A stretch of 61,448 nt of DNA from Butyrivibrio sp. (GTDB taxonomy: Bacteria > Bacillota > Clostridia > Lachnospirales > Lachnospiraceae). Shown one piece after another: positions 33,178 to 41,636 of the stretch. Within the stretch, counting starts at the first letter, position 1. Each line of letters begins with the position of its first letter. Below the pieces are notes generated by a model. It was not told the DNA's origin, did no database searches, and worked only from the letters and a program-made list of their open reading frames with translations. The stretch lies in the NCBI RefSeq assembly GCF_015056685.1, contig NZ_SVFW01000021.1:1-61448 (forward strand), read 5' to 3'. The position numbers were made by a program, and so were the translations under genes.

Positions 33178-35111
33178 TGATCATTAAAAAGCTTACTATG
33201 CATAACTTTGGTGTTTATGCCAATACGAATGTAATGGAGTTTACTGGGAATAAGCCAGTAGTTCTGATAGGTGGAATGAATGGTAGAGGAAAGACGACAA
33301 TCCTTGAAGCAGTATTACTGAGCCTCTATGGATCAAATTCGTTTGCATATACAGAGAGTAAATATCTTAGTTATGGACAATATCTTAAATCCTATGTCAA
33401 TAAAAAAGATGGAACTTTGGAATCTTTCGTGGAATTGGTCTTTTCCATGGATAATAGAGATGAAGAAGTTTATCAGGTTAGAAGAGAGTGGGACGCAAAG
33501 GGACAGAGAGTCCATGAACATATCAAGGTCAAGAAAAATGGTGAAGACAGCGCATTTTTAACAGAGAATTGGCCCATGTTTGTAGAGAGTATTTTGCCTA
33601 GTGCATTGTCTAACTTTTTCTTCTTTGACGGAGAGAAAATTGCTGAGCTTGCTGTAGAAGATACGAGCTTACAAATGAAAGAATCAATCAAGGCAATGCT
33701 GGGAATATCAGTATTGGATATTCTTGATTCAGATATAAGTAAGATTATAACTAGGATTGGAAAGAAGATATCAACAAATCAGGATCTTGAGAAGCTTGAA
33801 GAGCTGCGTGGCGAAAAAGAGGCTGCAGCCGAAGAACTAAGGATGCTCGATGAAGAACTGGCAGATGTTGAGAAGAAAAAGAATATTCTTGTTACTGTCC
33901 TTGAAAATCTAAATTCAGAATATCAGGTAAAAGGTGGAGATATTGTTGAGCAGAAGCATGATTTGATGCAAGATAGAGCAAATAAACTGACAGCGTTGAC
34001 TAACAATCAAGAAGAACGATATGAAATTGCGTCCAGTGAACTACCACTGGCATTAGTAATGCCTCTTTTGAAGACTGTAAGAGAAGAAGGAAATATTGAG
34101 CATGACAGAATGCTATCTGCTTTGGCTATAGACAAGGTTCGAGATGCTTATTCAAGGTATGAAGGAAAAGATGAAAACACGGACAGATTTATATCTTTTA
34201 TGCAAAAAATAGCAGAAGAAAGCCAGGGCGAAAATGTATATAACATGTCTGATGCTACTTTATATAAGGTTGGAATGCTATGTGATCAAGATTTGGAAGC
34301 AGCTAAAGATGATGTGAAGAAGCTCTTAAAAGATGAAAAGAAATTCCAGAAAAAAATAGATGAGATAGACGGTTACCTATCAGTTGATATTAACGAAAAA
34401 GAACTCAGCGATCTTTTTAAGAAGATTAAGACAACTGAGAAAGAACTCACTAATTGCGAAGTGGAGATTGATGATTATCATCAAAAACGTGCAAGCCTTC
34501 ACAATAATCTTATGGTGTTAACCACAGAGTTTAGCAGGATGGCAGAGAGTGTGCTGTCAACACTCGAAGCTGTAGATGCAGATGAACGTGTAGTTAAATA
34601 TGCTCATATGGCCAAAGATATTATTGAACAGTTCCGAATTAGGCTTCAAGCAAGGAAAACAAGCATATTGGCTGAAACGATGACAGACTGTTACAAGAAG
34701 CTTGCAAATAAGAAAAACCTTGTATCTAAAATTGAAATGGATCCGGAAACCTTGGATTTGACCTACATAAATAAAGAAGGGGAAGTGGTCACAAAGGAGC
34801 GACTTTCTGCGGGAGAAAAGCAATTAATGGTTATTTCTTTGCTATGGGCATTAGCTATTTGCTCAAAGAAAAAACTTCCGGTTATTATTGACACTCCACT
34901 GTCTAGGTTGGACTCTGCACATAGGGAATCGCTGATTACTACGTATTTTCCGAATGCTAGTGAGCAGACAATTATATTGTCAACTGATTCCGAGATTGAC
35001 GAGAAGTATTATGAACTGATGCAAGGAAGTGTTGGGGACAGATTCACCTTAGAGTATGACGATAATGAGAAAACAACATCATTAACAAAAACATATTTTG
35101 GATGGGAATAA
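33177..35111 (+). CDS. dndD: DndD, SMC-like ATPase of the phosphorothioation complex
   Basis: A 644-residue ATPase with Walker A GGMNGRGKTT at 32-41, coiled coils in the middle, ABC signature LSAGEKQ at 543-549 and Walker B LPVIIDTPLSRLD at about 567-579. DndD is thought to provide ATP-dependent DNA structural change during sulfur insertion. It starts in the dndC stop codon, and the next gene begins 4 bp after its stop. Compared with the ATPase at 28014, it keeps a canonical signature motif and has no Cys hook. Confidence 0.94.
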   Translation: MIIKKLTMHNFGVYANTNVMEFTGNKPVVLIGGMNGRGKTTILEAVLLSLYGSNSFAYTESKYLSYGQYLKSYVNKKDGTLESFVELVFSMDNRDEEVYQVRREWDAKGQRVHEHIKVKKNGEDSAFLTENWPMFVESILPSALSNFFFFDGEKIAELAVEDTSLQMKESIKAMLGISVLDILDSDISKIITRIGKKISTNQDLEKLEELRGEKEAAAEELRMLDEELADVEKKKNILVTVLENLNSEYQVKGGDIVEQKHDLMQDRANKLTALTNNQEERYEIASSELPLALVMPLLKTVREEGNIEHDRMLSALAIDKVRDAYSRYEGKDENTDRFISFMQKIAEESQGENVYNMSDATLYKVGMLCDQDLEAAKDDVKKLLKDEKKFQKKIDEIDGYLSVDINEKELSDLFKKIKTTEKELTNCEVEIDDYHQKRASLHNNLMVLTTEFSRMAESVLSTLEAVDADERVVKYAHMAKDIIEQFRIRLQARKTSILAETMTDCYKKLANKKNLVSKIEMDPETLDLTYINKEGEVVTKERLSAGEKQLMVISLLWALAICSKKKLPVIIDTPLSRLDSAHRESLITTYFPNASEQTIILSTDSEIDEKYYELMQGSVGDRFTLEYDDNEKTTSLTKTYFGWE

Positions 35112-35115
35112 TGTT

Positions 35116-35496
35116 ATGATTATAAAACAGATAAAACTTTCGAGCGGAGCCAAGGAAAAACTAGGACGATTAAAAGGAAAGACAGGAATAAAAAACTGGA
35201 ACATTCTATGCAGATGGGCGCTTTGTTTTTCACTATCAGAAGACACAATTCCAACAGATGTGCCGATTGTGGCAGATAGCAATGTTGAAATGTCTTGGTA
35301 CACATTCGGTGGTGAGTACAGTGATATATACGATGCCCTTATGATTGCTTGGTGCAAAAAAATGGATTTGCCAACGGATGAAGAGACTCTTGCTAAGTAC
35401 TTTAAACTACATCTTGAACGAGGAATAGCTTATCTTTGTGGAACCAATTTCATCAAGAACCTTGACGATTTGCTTAAGTTATCAATAGAGGATTGA
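35116..35496 (+). CDS. dndE: DndE, DNA-binding subunit of the phosphorothioation complex
   Basis: A 126-residue protein with the DndE pattern IKLSSGAKEKLGRLKGKTGI and WNILCRWALCFSL at the N-terminus and LHLERGIAYL near the C-terminus. DndE forms oligomers that bind nicked dsDNA. ATG 35116 is preferred over an in-frame TTG at 35098 that lies inside dndD. It sits between dndD and dndA, as in many clusters. Confidence 0.92.
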   Translation: MIIKQIKLSSGAKEKLGRLKGKTGIKNWNILCRWALCFSLSEDTIPTDVPIVADSNVEMSWYTFGGEYSDIYDALMIAWCKKMDLPTDEETLAKYFKLHLERGIAYLCGTNFIKNLDDLLKLSIED

Positions 35497-35498
35497 TT

Positions 35499-36650
35499 AT
35501 GGGAATATATCTTGACTACAATGCTACGACACCTATAGATAAAAGAGTGCTTGACTATATGGTTGATGTATACACAAATAACTATGGTAATGCTGATAGT
35601 AGAACTCATGATTATGGTGATGGTGCAAGAAAAATAGTAGAAAAAGCGAGAAAAGATGTAGCCTCCTTATTGGGCGTGGACAGTACTGAGGTGTTTTTTA
35701 CGAGTGGGTCAACTGAAAGCAGTAATATTGCGATAAGAGGTCTAATTGATTACGCTAATGCTACTGGAAAGAAACATGTTATTACTACAAGTATTGAACA
35801 TAAAGCTGTTCTTGAAACTGTGAAGAGTCTCAAGAAAGATGGATTTACAGTAGATATAGTAGATCCAGAAGCAGATGGACGCGTTGATGCTCAAAAAATA
35901 TTGGGCTTGGTCAGAGAGGATACGTTACTCGTTAGTGTCATGCATGCTAACAATGAAACTGGGGTAATACAACCAATCAGAGAAATTGGTGATGGTCTGG
36001 CAGAGAATGGCATCTTTTTCCATATAGATGCTACACAGAGCTGTGGAAAGCTTGTAGAAGAACTCAGGGCTACTAAATATAACATGCTATCCATTAGTGC
36101 ACATAAGTTTAACGGTCCTCAAGGAATTGGTGCATTAGTTCTGCGGAAAAAGAAATACAAACTTCCCCCTGTAAAGGCGATAACATACGGTGGACAGCAG
36201 GAACATGGTATAAGACCAGGAACTATTCCGGTGGCATTGGTTGCGGGGCTTGGAAAAGCTTGTGAAATAGCAGCCTTGGAACATAAGACTAATTATTCGC
36301 ATTGTATTGAGATAAAAAACGCAGTTAAGAGCTTGATAGAAGAATCTGGATTAGAATATACGTATAATGGTAATCAGGAATACTGTATGCCCAATACTAT
36401 AAATGTAAGCTTTAAAGGCGTAGAATCTGAAGCGCTAATGATTTCATCTAAGCAGTATTGCGGAATATCTAATGGTTCAGCATGTACATCTAGTGACTAT
36501 AGCCCAAGTTATGTTCTTACAGCAATGGGAATAGATAAGGATACTATTTCATCTGCAATAAGAATAAGCTGGGGATCAGATTCAGATATTGATGCAATCA
36601 AAGAAAATGTTATGGAACTGATAACGGTAGCCAAGGGGCTAACCTTTTAA
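35499..36650 (+). CDS. dndA: DndA, cysteine desulfurase (IscS/NifS type)
   Basis: A 383-residue PLP enzyme that takes sulfur from cysteine for DndC. The PLP lysine is in SAHKFNGPQG (about residue 203) and the persulfide cysteine in NGSACTSSDYS (about 329). The N-terminus IYLDYNATTP is typical. ATG 35499 is used; an in-frame TTG at 35493 is less likely. It is encoded last of the dnd genes, rather than divergently. It could also serve general Fe-S assembly, but its place indicates DNA modification. Confidence 0.94.
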   Translation: MGIYLDYNATTPIDKRVLDYMVDVYTNNYGNADSRTHDYGDGARKIVEKARKDVASLLGVDSTEVFFTSGSTESSNIAIRGLIDYANATGKKHVITTSIEHKAVLETVKSLKKDGFTVDIVDPEADGRVDAQKILGLVREDTLLVSVMHANNETGVIQPIREIGDGLAENGIFFHIDATQSCGKLVEELRATKYNMLSISAHKFNGPQGIGALVLRKKKYKLPPVKAITYGGQQEHGIRPGTIPVALVAGLGKACEIAALEHKTNYSHCIEIKNAVKSLIEESGLEYTYNGNQEYCMPNTINVSFKGVESEALMISSKQYCGISNGSACTSSDYSPSYVLTAMGIDKDTISSAIRISWGSDSDIDAIKENVMELITVAKGLTF

Positions 36651-36661
36651 AGGAACTCTTT

Positions 36662-37660
36662 ATGGCAGGATATGATAAAACATCGGGGACAATAAAAGAA
36701 TATGCTGTCAACGAGGATAAAATATGGTCTTTATTTAACTATGTTTTTTCTGATTCTTGCAGGAAAAGAAATACCTATAAGTTTGGTCTGATTAAGTCAC
36801 TTCTTGATAATGCGTTTAATGGTAGGCAAACCAGTAGAGGAGTCTATTATACTTATGAAGAAATTTTTTCTAAGTTTGCTGAAAACTATTGGAATTTGGT
36901 AGTTAAGTATGATCTTCGGCAGATGCGACCGGATGGGAAGTCCATTTATTCGAGAATAGAGACTATCTTTAAAAATGTAGTTGCTGACAATACTATTGTT
37001 TCTGTACTGGAATTCCAATCGTTAGATGATAAGCAGAAAGAAGCACTTGTAAAGCAGGTCACAAGGGAATGCAAACGATATGTAATAGGTGCTTTGTATG
37101 AGGATTTTGATGGGCTGATATATGAGTTTGCGCTTACTAGTGATGGCTTGACTATGAGTCCTGTTTTTTCTGAGTTTATGCTTAAGTATAAATCAGAACT
37201 GGAAAAACTAAACTATTATTCATGGGCAAAGTTTCTAGAGCAGGTGAATAATGAGAATGCTTTGGTGAGAGTAATTGAGAAACTGGAACTTGCTACGCCT
37301 AGACGGGAGGATTTATCGGTATATAGAGACATCCTGCGAAAGGAATTTGAAGAAGACACTTGCTTTTATTGTGGAAGAAAGCTTAAACAGAAGATTCATG
37401 TTGATCATTTTATTCCGTGGTCGTTCGTAAAAGATGATAAAATATGGAATTTTGTTTTGGCGTGTCCATCATGTAATAGTAAAAAGAATAATAGGATACC
37501 TACAAGAGATTACATTGTAAAAATAGAAAACAGGAATGATATCATAAAAGCATCGAATGAAGAACTGATTGAAACTGAAATGAAAACATATTCCAACGAT
37601 GTAATAGAGCGGATGTGGAACTATGCGAGACTTAGTGGAATGAAAGAATACGTATTTTAA
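36662..37660 (+). CDS. HNH endonuclease encoded at the end of the dnd operon
   Basis: A 332-residue protein with a C-terminal HNH domain: CFYCGRK at 234-240, HVDHFIPW at 246-253, N263 and CPSCNSKK at 268-275, all ligands and catalytic residues present. The first 220 residues form an unknown helical domain that may recognise DNA or the Dnd complex. It starts 12 bp after dndA, with AAAGGAA upstream, so it is co-transcribed. It may be a nuclease that cuts DNA by phosphorothioate status, or an independent restriction enzyme (inference). Confidence 0.87.
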   Translation: MAGYDKTSGTIKEYAVNEDKIWSLFNYVFSDSCRKRNTYKFGLIKSLLDNAFNGRQTSRGVYYTYEEIFSKFAENYWNLVVKYDLRQMRPDGKSIYSRIETIFKNVVADNTIVSVLEFQSLDDKQKEALVKQVTRECKRYVIGALYEDFDGLIYEFALTSDGLTMSPVFSEFMLKYKSELEKLNYYSWAKFLEQVNNENALVRVIEKLELATPRREDLSVYRDILRKEFEEDTCFYCGRKLKQKIHVDHFIPWSFVKDDKIWNFVLACPSCNSKKNNRIPTRDYIVKIENRNDIIKASNEELIETEMKTYSNDVIERMWNYARLSGMKEYVF

Positions 37661-37675
37661 GCAGGAAGGATCGTC

Positions 37676-37867
37676 ATGATAGATAAAGAGCGTGCGAGGG
37701 CTATTTTACAAGAAAAAATGGCTGAGAATCTCGTTATAGTAGACTCTTATGAGAGCCCGGATGCCTGGTGCTTCGGGCTTGGACTTATTAATGATGATGG
37801 TAAAATTATGTCACTCATGGGAGATAGCACTATCAGAATCAGCAAAGAAACAGGTGAAATGGAGTAA
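37676..37867 (+). CDS. Small hypothetical protein after the HNH gene
   Basis: A 63-residue protein starting MIDKERARAILQEKMAEN with a beta-rich second half (CFGLGLINDDGKIMSLMGDS). CAGGAAGGATC precedes the ATG. It begins 16 bp after the HNH gene, so it is probably in the same transcript. The size and neighbour suggest a possible immunity or regulatory partner of the nuclease (speculative). The family is not recognised. Confidence 0.55.
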   Translation: MIDKERARAILQEKMAENLVIVDSYESPDAWCFGLGLINDDGKIMSLMGDSTIRISKETGEME

Positions 37868-37878
37868 GAAGAGTTTTG

Positions 37879-38322
37879 ATGGGAAAGACAGCTATTGTGT
37901 ACTACAGCAAGCATCATGGAAATACTAAAAAGGTACTTGATGCACTAAAAAAATATGATCCGGAGCTTGTGCTTATCGATGTTACAGAAAAGCATGAGGT
38001 TGACCTTACAGGTTATGGCAGGATTGGTTGGGCTTCCGGCATTTACTATCTTAAGTTTGCGGAGCAAGTGCTGAATTTTGCCAGAGTGAACTTACCGCCC
38101 AATAAGGATGTCTTTTTCATTGCCACAGCCGGAAATCCTACTGGTGGTATTTTCAACGCAATCTCAGAAATAACAAAGGGTAAACATTGCAATGAACTTG
38201 GCAGATTTACTACAAAAGGATTTGACACGTTTGGACCTCTGAAAGTGATTGGTGGCATTCAGAAAGGCCATCCTACTGAGGAAGAGTGTCAGGCAGCAGT
38301 TGAGTTCTATAGGAATCTATAG
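37879..38322 (+). CDS. Flavodoxin-like protein
   Basis: A 147-residue protein with the FMN phosphate-binding loop YYSKHHGNTKKV at about 8-19 and the flavodoxin-fold segments VFFIATAGNPTGG and FGPLKVIGG. Flavodoxins carry single electrons. ATG 37879 is taken over an in-frame TTG at 37876. It is 12 bp after the preceding small gene. It might supply electrons to the Fe-S enzyme DndC, but it could be unrelated ICE cargo. Confidence 0.8.
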   Translation: MGKTAIVYYSKHHGNTKKVLDALKKYDPELVLIDVTEKHEVDLTGYGRIGWASGIYYLKFAEQVLNFARVNLPPNKDVFFIATAGNPTGGIFNAISEITKGKHCNELGRFTTKGFDTFGPLKVIGGIQKGHPTEEECQAAVEFYRNL

Positions 38323-38350
38323 TGATAGCAGAAAGTTTATGAGGAAAACT

Positions 38351-38955
38351 ATGAGCAGTGAACGAGATTTGACAAAGGATATGCTGGATGAGCTGAAGCG
38401 TAACGGAATTGTTGCATCATATAAAGATTTTGAAGCCAGGACACAGCGGCTGATAAGTCTACATGATGGATTTGGAGAGATGCTGGATTTTATACCAGAT
38501 TTTATAATGATAGATCTTTTAAAAGAATTCAAATGTGAATTACTAGGGCAGACATACAGCAATATGGATGAATTGGCAGATGGAATTCTTAATTATAAAC
38601 ATAGTAGCGTTCAGCTAATGAGGAAAATAGCTAGACATTTTTTGTGTTCAATCCTAATACAAAGGAATTTGAGCTGGATAAAGACTTTGAGGGATTTAGC
38701 CCGGCACAGTTGGATAAAATGTCGCAGTGGAGTAAGCAGGAACTATTGGATGCGGATATAAATCCATCAATGACAGTTTATGAAATTGATGCTAAAGTCC
38801 GTGAAAACGGTAAAAGAAAAAGCATAAGAGTTACTGATGATGAGTATAAAGTGCTAAATGCATACAGCATGGCTGATGATGCGATTAAAGAGAAGGTAAG
38901 AGGATTACTAAAATTACACTTAATGCGTAAACAACCTTATTTCAAACGTTATTGA
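38351..38955 (+). pseudogene. Hypothetical gene with frameshift in a T6 run
   Basis: From ATG 38351 (GAGG 7 nt upstream) the frame encodes MSSERDLTKDMLDELKRNGI to about residue 98 (MRKIARHF), then degenerates. The frame entered at 38644 continues with VFNPNTKEFELDKDF and SIRVTDDEYKVLNAYSMADD to a stop at 38953-38955. Joined, the product is about 200 residues. The switch falls in T6 (38638-38643). One extra T, or a -1 slip on T TTT TTG (38638-38644), joins the two. It is either broken, mis-sequenced or frameshifted. The family is unknown. Confidence 0.5.
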
Positions 38956-39035
38956 GATTTCTCAATTGGAGCTCAATTTGCGCTCATTGACAAATGACCA
39001 AAAGTATGATTCAAATTAGTCGGAGGGACATGAGA

Positions 39036-39193
39036 TGAAGAAGTATGTGGGGGCTATGTTTTTTGCAATTGCGGTATTGGTGCTGCTTATAGGCATAATA
39101 ACTCCGGCAGGAATAGTGAGCTGCGCCATAGTTGCAGCGATACTTGCCAGTTTAGGAGTGTTCATCGAAATAAAGCGTCAGCAAATACAGTAA
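39036..39193 (+). pseudogene. Small membrane protein with frameshift in a T5 run
   Basis: ATG 39036, with GGAGG at 39023-39027, starts MKKYVGAMF and then hits a stop. One extra T in the T5 run at 39060-39064 would continue as FAIAVLVLLIGIITPAG and AAILASLGVFIEIKRQQ to the TAA at 39191-39193, giving a 52-residue protein with two membrane helices. The hydrophobic frame is too regular to be chance. Function unknown. Confidence 0.45.
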
Positions 39194-39199
39194 ACATGA

Positions 39200-39225
39200 A
39201 AAGCGGTCAGTTCACAGGCCGCTTT
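39200..39225. terminator. Hairpin between convergent genes
   Basis: AAAGCGG (39200-39206) pairs with CCGCTTT (39219-39225). It separates the small membrane gene from the opposite gene at 39236-39712 and probably acts in both directions. U-tracts are weak. Confidence 0.5.
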
Positions 39226-39235
39226 CAATAATTAA

Positions 39236-39712
39236 TTATATATCATCTAATGGGTATTCTTCTGCCAGGCGGTCGTACCATTCGTCACGGTGCTTCTTGC
39301 GATCTTCATTAGGTACCGGCTCCAGCTCTTCAAACAGGAAAGCAGGGAATCCGTGAAAATCCTCATATTCTTTACCAATCTCTGGCTGACCTTCAATGGC
39401 AAGCATCCCAATATCAATATCTGTTTCAAGATAAGTGTTCACAATAGTGTATTCTTTTCCATGTTCAAGAAGCTGCCCTGCAACAATAGGCTTCAGATAG
39501 TAAGTAAAATCATCATCGTCGCCCATGAAGATGTGGGTCTCGGTAGTGAAGTACTGGCTACGTCTGAGAAGGTAGACTACTTCATCGGTTCCTTCGGAGA
39601 TGCAGCGGACTTTTCTTTTTCTCCTGTCAAAATAGTCAACGTAGGTATCCGGAAAAGCCTCTATATTACTTTCATAATCCATCGGATTTAGTTCATCAAA
39701 TCTACTATTCAT
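39236..39712 (-). CDS. Acidic hypothetical protein
   Basis: A 158-residue strongly acidic protein (for example MGDDDDFTYYLKP, EELEPVPNED). CAGGAG lies 8 nt before the ATG on the minus strand. It stands alone, convergent to the genes on its left. High acidity raises the possibility of a DNA-mimic or anti-restriction role, but no motif supports this. Not recognised. Confidence 0.65.
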   Translation of the reverse strand: MNSRFDELNPMDYESNIEAFPDTYVDYFDRRKRKVRCISEGTDEVVYLLRRSQYFTTETHIFMGDDDDFTYYLKPIVAGQLLEHGKEYTIVNTYLETDIDIGMLAIEGQPEIGKEYEDFHGFPAFLFEELEPVPNEDRKKHRDEWYDRLAEEYPLDDI

Positions 39713-39815
39713 CGTGTTCTCCTGTATTTATAATAAACGTTCATATCTATTGTATCTAAGCATAGGGGATAACGGCAATGCCTTTTTATCCTTGGTATTA
39801 CCTGTGTTTCTGAGG

Positions 39816-39833
39816 TGTCGCTTTTATAGGACT
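39816..39833 (+). promoter_or_regulatory. Motif TGTCGCTTTTATAGGACT, right copy
   Basis: Second copy of the motif at 21179-21196, with identical spacing and two changes. Together the copies bracket the defence island. Confidence 0.4.
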
Positions 39834-40084
39834 TGCCAAATGTTATAACAGTGTTATAAGGGGAAAATATGCCTGGCATAAAGACTGAACTGGAGGTGAG
39901 CTGACCAGCAGGAGGGATTCCTTGAATCTGGTATGAAATCAAGATTGATTTACGTAGAACCCTTAGCATAGTCTTTGCCTACATATTGTCGGACAAAAAG
40001 CCTTTTTATTATCACCGACCATTTCTACCATATTTATATAGAGGGCTTATCATCATGTACTAACAACATATATAGCAGCGATTA

Positions 40085-40115
40085 TACCTGGTTCTACGGA
40101 ACCAGGTATTTTTTT
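40085..40115 (+). terminator. Rho-independent terminator
   Basis: TACCTGGTTC (40085-40094) and GAACCAGGTA (40099-40108) are perfectly complementary around a TACG tetraloop and are followed by T7. No annotated plus-strand gene lies close upstream, so it may end a non-coding or leader transcript starting near 39850. Confidence 0.8.
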
Positions 40116-40189
40116 GCCCTCTGAGGAGGTGGTTAGAGATATGAATGCTTGAGTGAATGGGCTTTAAGACGATACGGCCTGAATTGTTT

Positions 40190-40234
40190 ACCACCCTAGA
40201 ATTTCTTTCAGCACCCCACAAATCATAGGGTGGT
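40190..40234. promoter_or_regulatory. Inverted repeat upstream of a regulator gene
   Basis: ACCACCCTA (40190-40198) and TAGGGTGGT (40226-40234) are perfect 9-bp arms 27 nt apart, without a U-tract. They lie 47 bp before the gene at 40281 and may be operator half-sites or an RNA stem. Confidence 0.4.
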
Positions 40235-40280
40235 TAAGAGTGCGTAGGGGTATTACATTATAGTACGAGGAGATTTTAAT

Positions 40281-40763
40281 ATGAGCAATGGAAATGTCAG
40301 AAATAGCAGATCCAAGTACAAAAAGCAGGATATACCTTCAAAGAACCTGGCTTTTGTAAATGGTAATGTTCACAACTACCTAAATGTGATCCAAACGGAT
40401 AAGCAAAAATCAAATACTGAAATGGCAGAAATCCTGGATGTAGAGGTCAAATATTATGAGACCATTAAGAGAAATGGTGGACCACTTGATTATGACAGAT
40501 TATATGCGCTTTATGAACAGCTCAGAGTCAATCCGTTAAAGCTTTTGATGGATGACCCGGATGCACCGCTTTTTCTTGAAGAGAGTGATGAAGATAAACC
40601 ATATTTTGAAATGTTGGAAGGGTTGATCTCGGCGCTTAGAAAAATAGAAAATGAGGATGAGCATGCCGACAAGATAATTGGCACATATGATCGTTTTGGG
40701 AAATACCTTAGGGAACATTTTAGGAAAAGAATAGATGACAGATCCGAGGAACAGGGAGGTTAA
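40281..40763 (+). CDS. Putative XRE-like regulator
   Basis: A 160-residue protein. Residues about 30-90 (YLNVIQTDKQKSNTEMAEIL, DVEVKYYETIKRNGGPLDYDRLYALYEQ) match the spacing of an XRE-type helix-turn-helix; the C-terminus is acidic then basic. CGAGGAG precedes the ATG. It starts the right-hand regulatory segment of ICE 1. Its partner promoter is not defined. Confidence 0.65.
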   Translation: MSNGNVRNSRSKYKKQDIPSKNLAFVNGNVHNYLNVIQTDKQKSNTEMAEILDVEVKYYETIKRNGGPLDYDRLYALYEQLRVNPLKLLMDDPDAPLFLEESDEDKPYFEMLEGLISALRKIENEDEHADKIIGTYDRFGKYLREHFRKRIDDRSEEQGG

Positions 40764-40832
40764 GAGGACTGACGTAATTAAGAGTCTTTTGTAGTATCGA
40801 AAGTATTTAGCTAGAGCATTAAGTCAAAATTG

Positions 40833-40878
40833 AACCGGAGAGAACAAGAAGTAATACTCTTGGACTCTCTGGTTTTTT
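40833..40878 (+). terminator. Rho-independent terminator
   Basis: AACCGGAGAG (40833-40842) pairs with CTCTCTGGTT (40865-40874, one G-U) and is followed by T6. It ends the transcript of the preceding regulator. Confidence 0.75.
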
Positions 40879-40949
40879 CTTTATGATAACACGGATGTTT
40901 AGGGGGAATTGTAACGGTCGTCTGGTTTTACAGAGGGAGGATAAAAACA

Positions 40950-41588
40950 ATGATGCACAGATTAACGGCGCGTCAGCTTGCCATCGAAATCTGCAGGAAG
41001 GAGAAACTGGATTATTGCACGGTGTTAAGGCAGGCCAAAAAGCTACTTGAAAGATACTGTTTTGCGTGTGGGAAACCTGATAACATGAGCCCGGAGGAAA
41101 TCAAACAGCACAAACAGGAAATTCGAAGGAAGTACATAAACATCATCAAAAAGAAGGGGCGTTTTACAGAGGAAGATTATGAGGACTTTATCTGGGATGT
41201 GGTCAGGGCGCCATGGTTTGAGGCAAAATCAGAGATGATACTTGATGAGATAGAAAGGATGCTCGATGGGGAGATTTCAAAGGGTGAATATGATTACGAG
41301 AAGGACAAGGACCATGAAGGGAAGCGTCTTCGGATTATAATAAAGGAAAGGTTTCTTCGTGGTAAGAACAAGATTAAGACAGAAACGTCTATTGGCATGA
41401 TGATCGGGGTGTGTCGGGCTACTGTGTTTCGGAAGGAGCCAGCTGCAATTGTTCTTTTTGGAGCGCTTATGTGGAGATATGCAATGAAAAGGGAACTTGA
41501 GGACATTGCTGCAGGTATTGTTACATCTGAAGATTCCAGTGAAAATGATGCTGTATGCATTAGAAAAATGCAGCCGGTAACAGAATAA
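40950..41588 (+). CDS. Conserved hypothetical ICE protein
   Basis: A 212-residue basic protein with GGGAGG before the ATG. The N-terminus has RLTARQLAIEICRKEKLDYC, and the C-terminal part ends in a helix-turn-helix-like segment (GVCRATVFRKEPAAIVLFGA). A KERFLRGKNKIKTET stretch precedes it. It lies just before the 11-bp iteron array, so it is a candidate iteron-binding protein (inference). The family is not recognised. Confidence 0.6.
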   Translation: MMHRLTARQLAIEICRKEKLDYCTVLRQAKKLLERYCFACGKPDNMSPEEIKQHKQEIRRKYINIIKKKGRFTEEDYEDFIWDVVRAPWFEAKSEMILDEIERMLDGEISKGEYDYEKDKDHEGKRLRIIIKERFLRGKNKIKTETSIGMMIGVCRATVFRKEPAAIVLFGALMWRYAMKRELEDIAAGIVTSEDSSENDAVCIRKMQPVTE

Positions 41589-41636
41589 AGTGGTTAAGGA
41601 AGCAGTTATGGAGCAAATTCCATAGCTGTTTTTTTG

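Larger units (their letters stand above)
39713..40280 (+). other. 568-bp intergenic region with terminator and repeats
   Basis: No convincing gene is seen here. The region holds the 18-nt motif at 39816-39833, two GTTATAA direct repeats near 39845, an exact terminator at 40085-40115 and an ACCACCCTA inverted repeat at 40190-40234. AGGAGGTGG near 40123-40131 is followed by an ATG at 40141 with an immediate TGA, so it makes at most a dipeptide-scale product. Confidence 0.5.

Noticed and set aside
40123..40149. Gene starting at ATG 40141 behind AGGAGGTGG
   Set aside because: The frame stops after a few codons, so no protein of useful length is made.
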